Origin: Propionibacteriaceae bacterium UBA5174
GTDB lineage: Bacteria > Actinomycetota > Actinomycetes > Propionibacteriales > Propionibacteriaceae
NCBI GenBank assembly: GCA_002413345.1
Contig: DHWU01000019.1
Coordinates: 1-6,285 of the forward strand
Length of the DNA stretch: 6,285 nucleotides
Reading direction: 5' to 3'
The notes beneath the pieces were generated by a model, which did not search any database, was not told where the DNA came from, and saw nothing but the letters and a program-made list of their open reading frames with translations. The position numbers were made by a program, and so were the translations under genes. This document shows positions 4,952 to 6,285 of this stretch, piece by piece (the stretch's first letter is position 1; every line of letters starts with the position of its first letter).

Positions 4952-6285
4952 TCAGATCCCCGGCGGATTCGGCCCGCCGGGATACGGCGGCGGGAACGAA
5001 ACTGGTGGTTGCGGCGAATAGGGGCCCGGGTAGCTTCCCGGCTGTTGCGGCGCTGCCGGAGGCATCACCGGTTCAGGCTGGATGGGGCGTTCCGGCGGGC
5101 TGATCGGCGGCACTTCGCTGGGCTTGCGAGTATCCGACCCAGTCCAAGCTGGACGCTTCGGCCAGCGCTGAAGCGGCTCGAAGATCTTCGCCACCTGCTC
5201 CTTGTCCAGGGTTTCCTTCTCGAACAACTGCCGCACTAGTTCGTCCAGCACCTCGCGGTTGTTGTTGAGAACGTCGTAAGCCTCCTGATGGGCTACCGAA
5301 ATCAACCGAGAAACCTCTGCATCGACCTGGCCAGCAACCGATTCGGAATAGGTCCGCGACTCGCTGGAATAGTCCAGGCCGAGGAACGGCTCACGATCAC
5401 CCGAGCCGTATTTGACCGCGCCCAGAGCTTCAGTCATGCCGTATTCGGTGACCATCGCCCGAGCCAACTTGGTGGCCTTCTCGATGTCATTACCAGCACC
5501 GGTGGTGGGGTCGTGGAAGACCAGTTCCTCCGCTGCCCGCCCACCCATCATGTAAGCCAGTTGGTCGAGCAGTTCACCGCGGGTCTGGGAATACTTGTCG
5601 TCGTCGGGCATCACCATGGTGTAGCCCAGCGCCCGCCCACGCGGCAGGATCGTTACCTTCTGCACCGGGTCAGTACCTGGCATTGCCGCGGCTACCAGCG
5701 CATGTCCGCCCTCGTGATAGGCGGTAATCAGAAGCTCGCGCTCATTCATCATTCGACTGCGCTTCTGTGGGCCGCCGATTACTCGGTCGATGGACTCGTC
5801 GAGCTGCGGTTTGCCGATGAACCTCAGGTTCATTCGCGCTGTCAACAAAGCTGCCTCGTTGAGCACATTAGCCAAGTCGGCACCAGTGAATCCAGGAGTG
5901 CGCTTGGCGACCGTGGCCAGGTCAACGCCAGGGGCCATCGGTTTGTTTGCCGCGTGCACGCGCAGGATCTGCAACCGGCCCTTCATGTCTGGAGCTTCCA
6001 CCGGGATTTGCCGATCGAAGCGACCAGGCCGCAGCAACGCAGGGTCAAGAACGTCTGGACGGTTGGTGGCCGCGATCAGCACCACACCACCGCGGACATC
6101 AAAACCGTCCATCTCGACCAGGAGTTGGTTCAGCGTCTGTTCCCGCTCGTCGTGTCCGCCCCCCATGCCAGCGCCACGATGCCGTCCGACGGCATCGATT
6201 TCGTCAATGAAGACGATCGCCGGGGCGGCCTCTTTGGCCTGCTCGAAGAGGTCACGCACTCGGGAGGCGCCGACGCCCACGAACA
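4952..6285 (-). CDS. ftsH: ATP-dependent zinc metalloprotease FtsH, C-terminal part (5' end beyond window)
   Basis: Membrane-anchored AAA+ protease that unfolds and degrades membrane and some cytosolic proteins as a hexamer. The visible part (about 443 residues) starts inside the AAA+ domain at FVGVGASRVRDLF; the last two bases of the window (ca) fit the preceding Met codon of the family motif, so the frame runs off the edge. Numbering from the Val codon at 6280-6278: Walker B with D26/E27, sensor T72-N73, arginine fingers R84 and R87, then the peptidase domain with zinc motif HEGGH (189-193) and the third ligand probably D265 in GAGNDI. The N-terminal membrane segments and Walker A lie outside. 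A Pro-rich tail (about 369-442) replaces the short polar tail seen in E. coli FtsH. HEGGH instead of HEAGH keeps the HExxH ligands and is also found in mycobacterial FtsH. It ends in TGA three bases before folE, so the two are probably co-transcribed. Confidence 0.98.
   Translation of the reverse strand, partial: FVGVGASRVRDLFEQAKEAAPAIVFIDEIDAVGRHRGAGMGGGHDEREQTLNQLLVEMDGFDVRGGVVLIAATNRPDVLDPALLRPGRFDRQIPVEAPDMKGRLQILRVHAANKPMAPGVDLATVAKRTPGFTGADLANVLNEAALLTARMNLRFIGKPQLDESIDRVIGGPQKRSRMMNERELLITAYHEGGHALVAAAMPGTDPVQKVTILPRGRALGYTMVMPDDDKYSQTRGELLDQLAYMMGGRAAEELVFHDPTTGAGNDIEKATKLARAMVTEYGMTEALGAVKYGSGDREPFLGLDYSSESRTYSESVAGQVDAEVSRLISVAHQEAYDVLNNNREVLDELVRQLFEKETLDKEQVAKIFEPLQRWPKRPAWTGSDTRKPSEVPPISPPERPIQPEPVMPPAAPQQPGSYPGPYSPQPPVSFPPPYPGGPNPPGI
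4957..4961 (-). promoter_or_regulatory. Ribosome binding site of folE
   Basis: GGGGA on the minus strand, 8 bases before the folE ATG. It overlaps the final codons of ftsH, so folE translation can follow termination of ftsH translation. Confidence 0.6.

Noticed and set aside
4550..5239. A 229-codon plus-strand open frame across folE and the end of ftsH
   Set aside because: Antisense to two conserved enzymes; Arg-rich composition typical of an out-of-frame translation of G+C-rich DNA.

Overview
This window is a minus-strand gene run from a high-G+C Gram-positive bacterium (Actinomycetota; G+C looks near 60% by eye, not computed). The assignment rests on gene order and protein details: ftsH - folE - folP - folB - folK - DUF3180 membrane protein - second small membrane protein with a coiled coil. 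From memory this is the order at the Mycobacterium tuberculosis ftsH/folE/folP1/folB/folK/Rv3605c/Rv3604c locus. The FtsH HEGGH metal motif and the FolE STCEHH motif also fit actinobacterial versions. Genus cannot be told.

Layout, read in the direction of transcription (high to low coordinates): (1) 6285-4952, the C-terminal part of the membrane AAA+ protease FtsH, cut by the window edge, with a Pro-rich tail; (2) 4948-4385, folE, three bases after ftsH; (3) 4384-4216, a 169-base gap holding a candidate promoter; (4) 4215-3055, a lipoprotein with a predicted right-handed beta-helix, unrelated to folate and not part of the usual order; (5) 2997-2161 folP, 2137-1775 folB, 1778-1236 folK, then 1239-721 DUF3180, closely packed with 4-base overlaps at folB/folK and probably at folK/DUF3180; (6) 710-87, a small membrane/coiled-coil protein; (7) a 14-bp perfect hairpin at 79-49 just after its stop, a likely terminator. 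Bases 1-40 hold nothing I can assign.

FolE makes dihydroneopterin triphosphate from GTP. After dephosphorylation by an enzyme not in this window, FolB makes 6-hydroxymethyl-dihydropterin, FolK pyrophosphorylates it, and FolP joins it to p-aminobenzoate to give dihydropteroate. All four enzymes look intact, with catalytic residues in place apart from a substitution in a FolK loop. The two small membrane proteins travel with these genes in actinobacteria but have no known role that I can name.

The main departure from the familiar layout is the beta-helix lipoprotein between folE and folP. It appears to have its own, possibly leaderless, promoter, which could also drive folP and the genes after it. 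I see no CRISPR array, tRNA, rRNA, insertion sequence or other mobile element, and no convincing new system; most of the window is an ordinary housekeeping locus.
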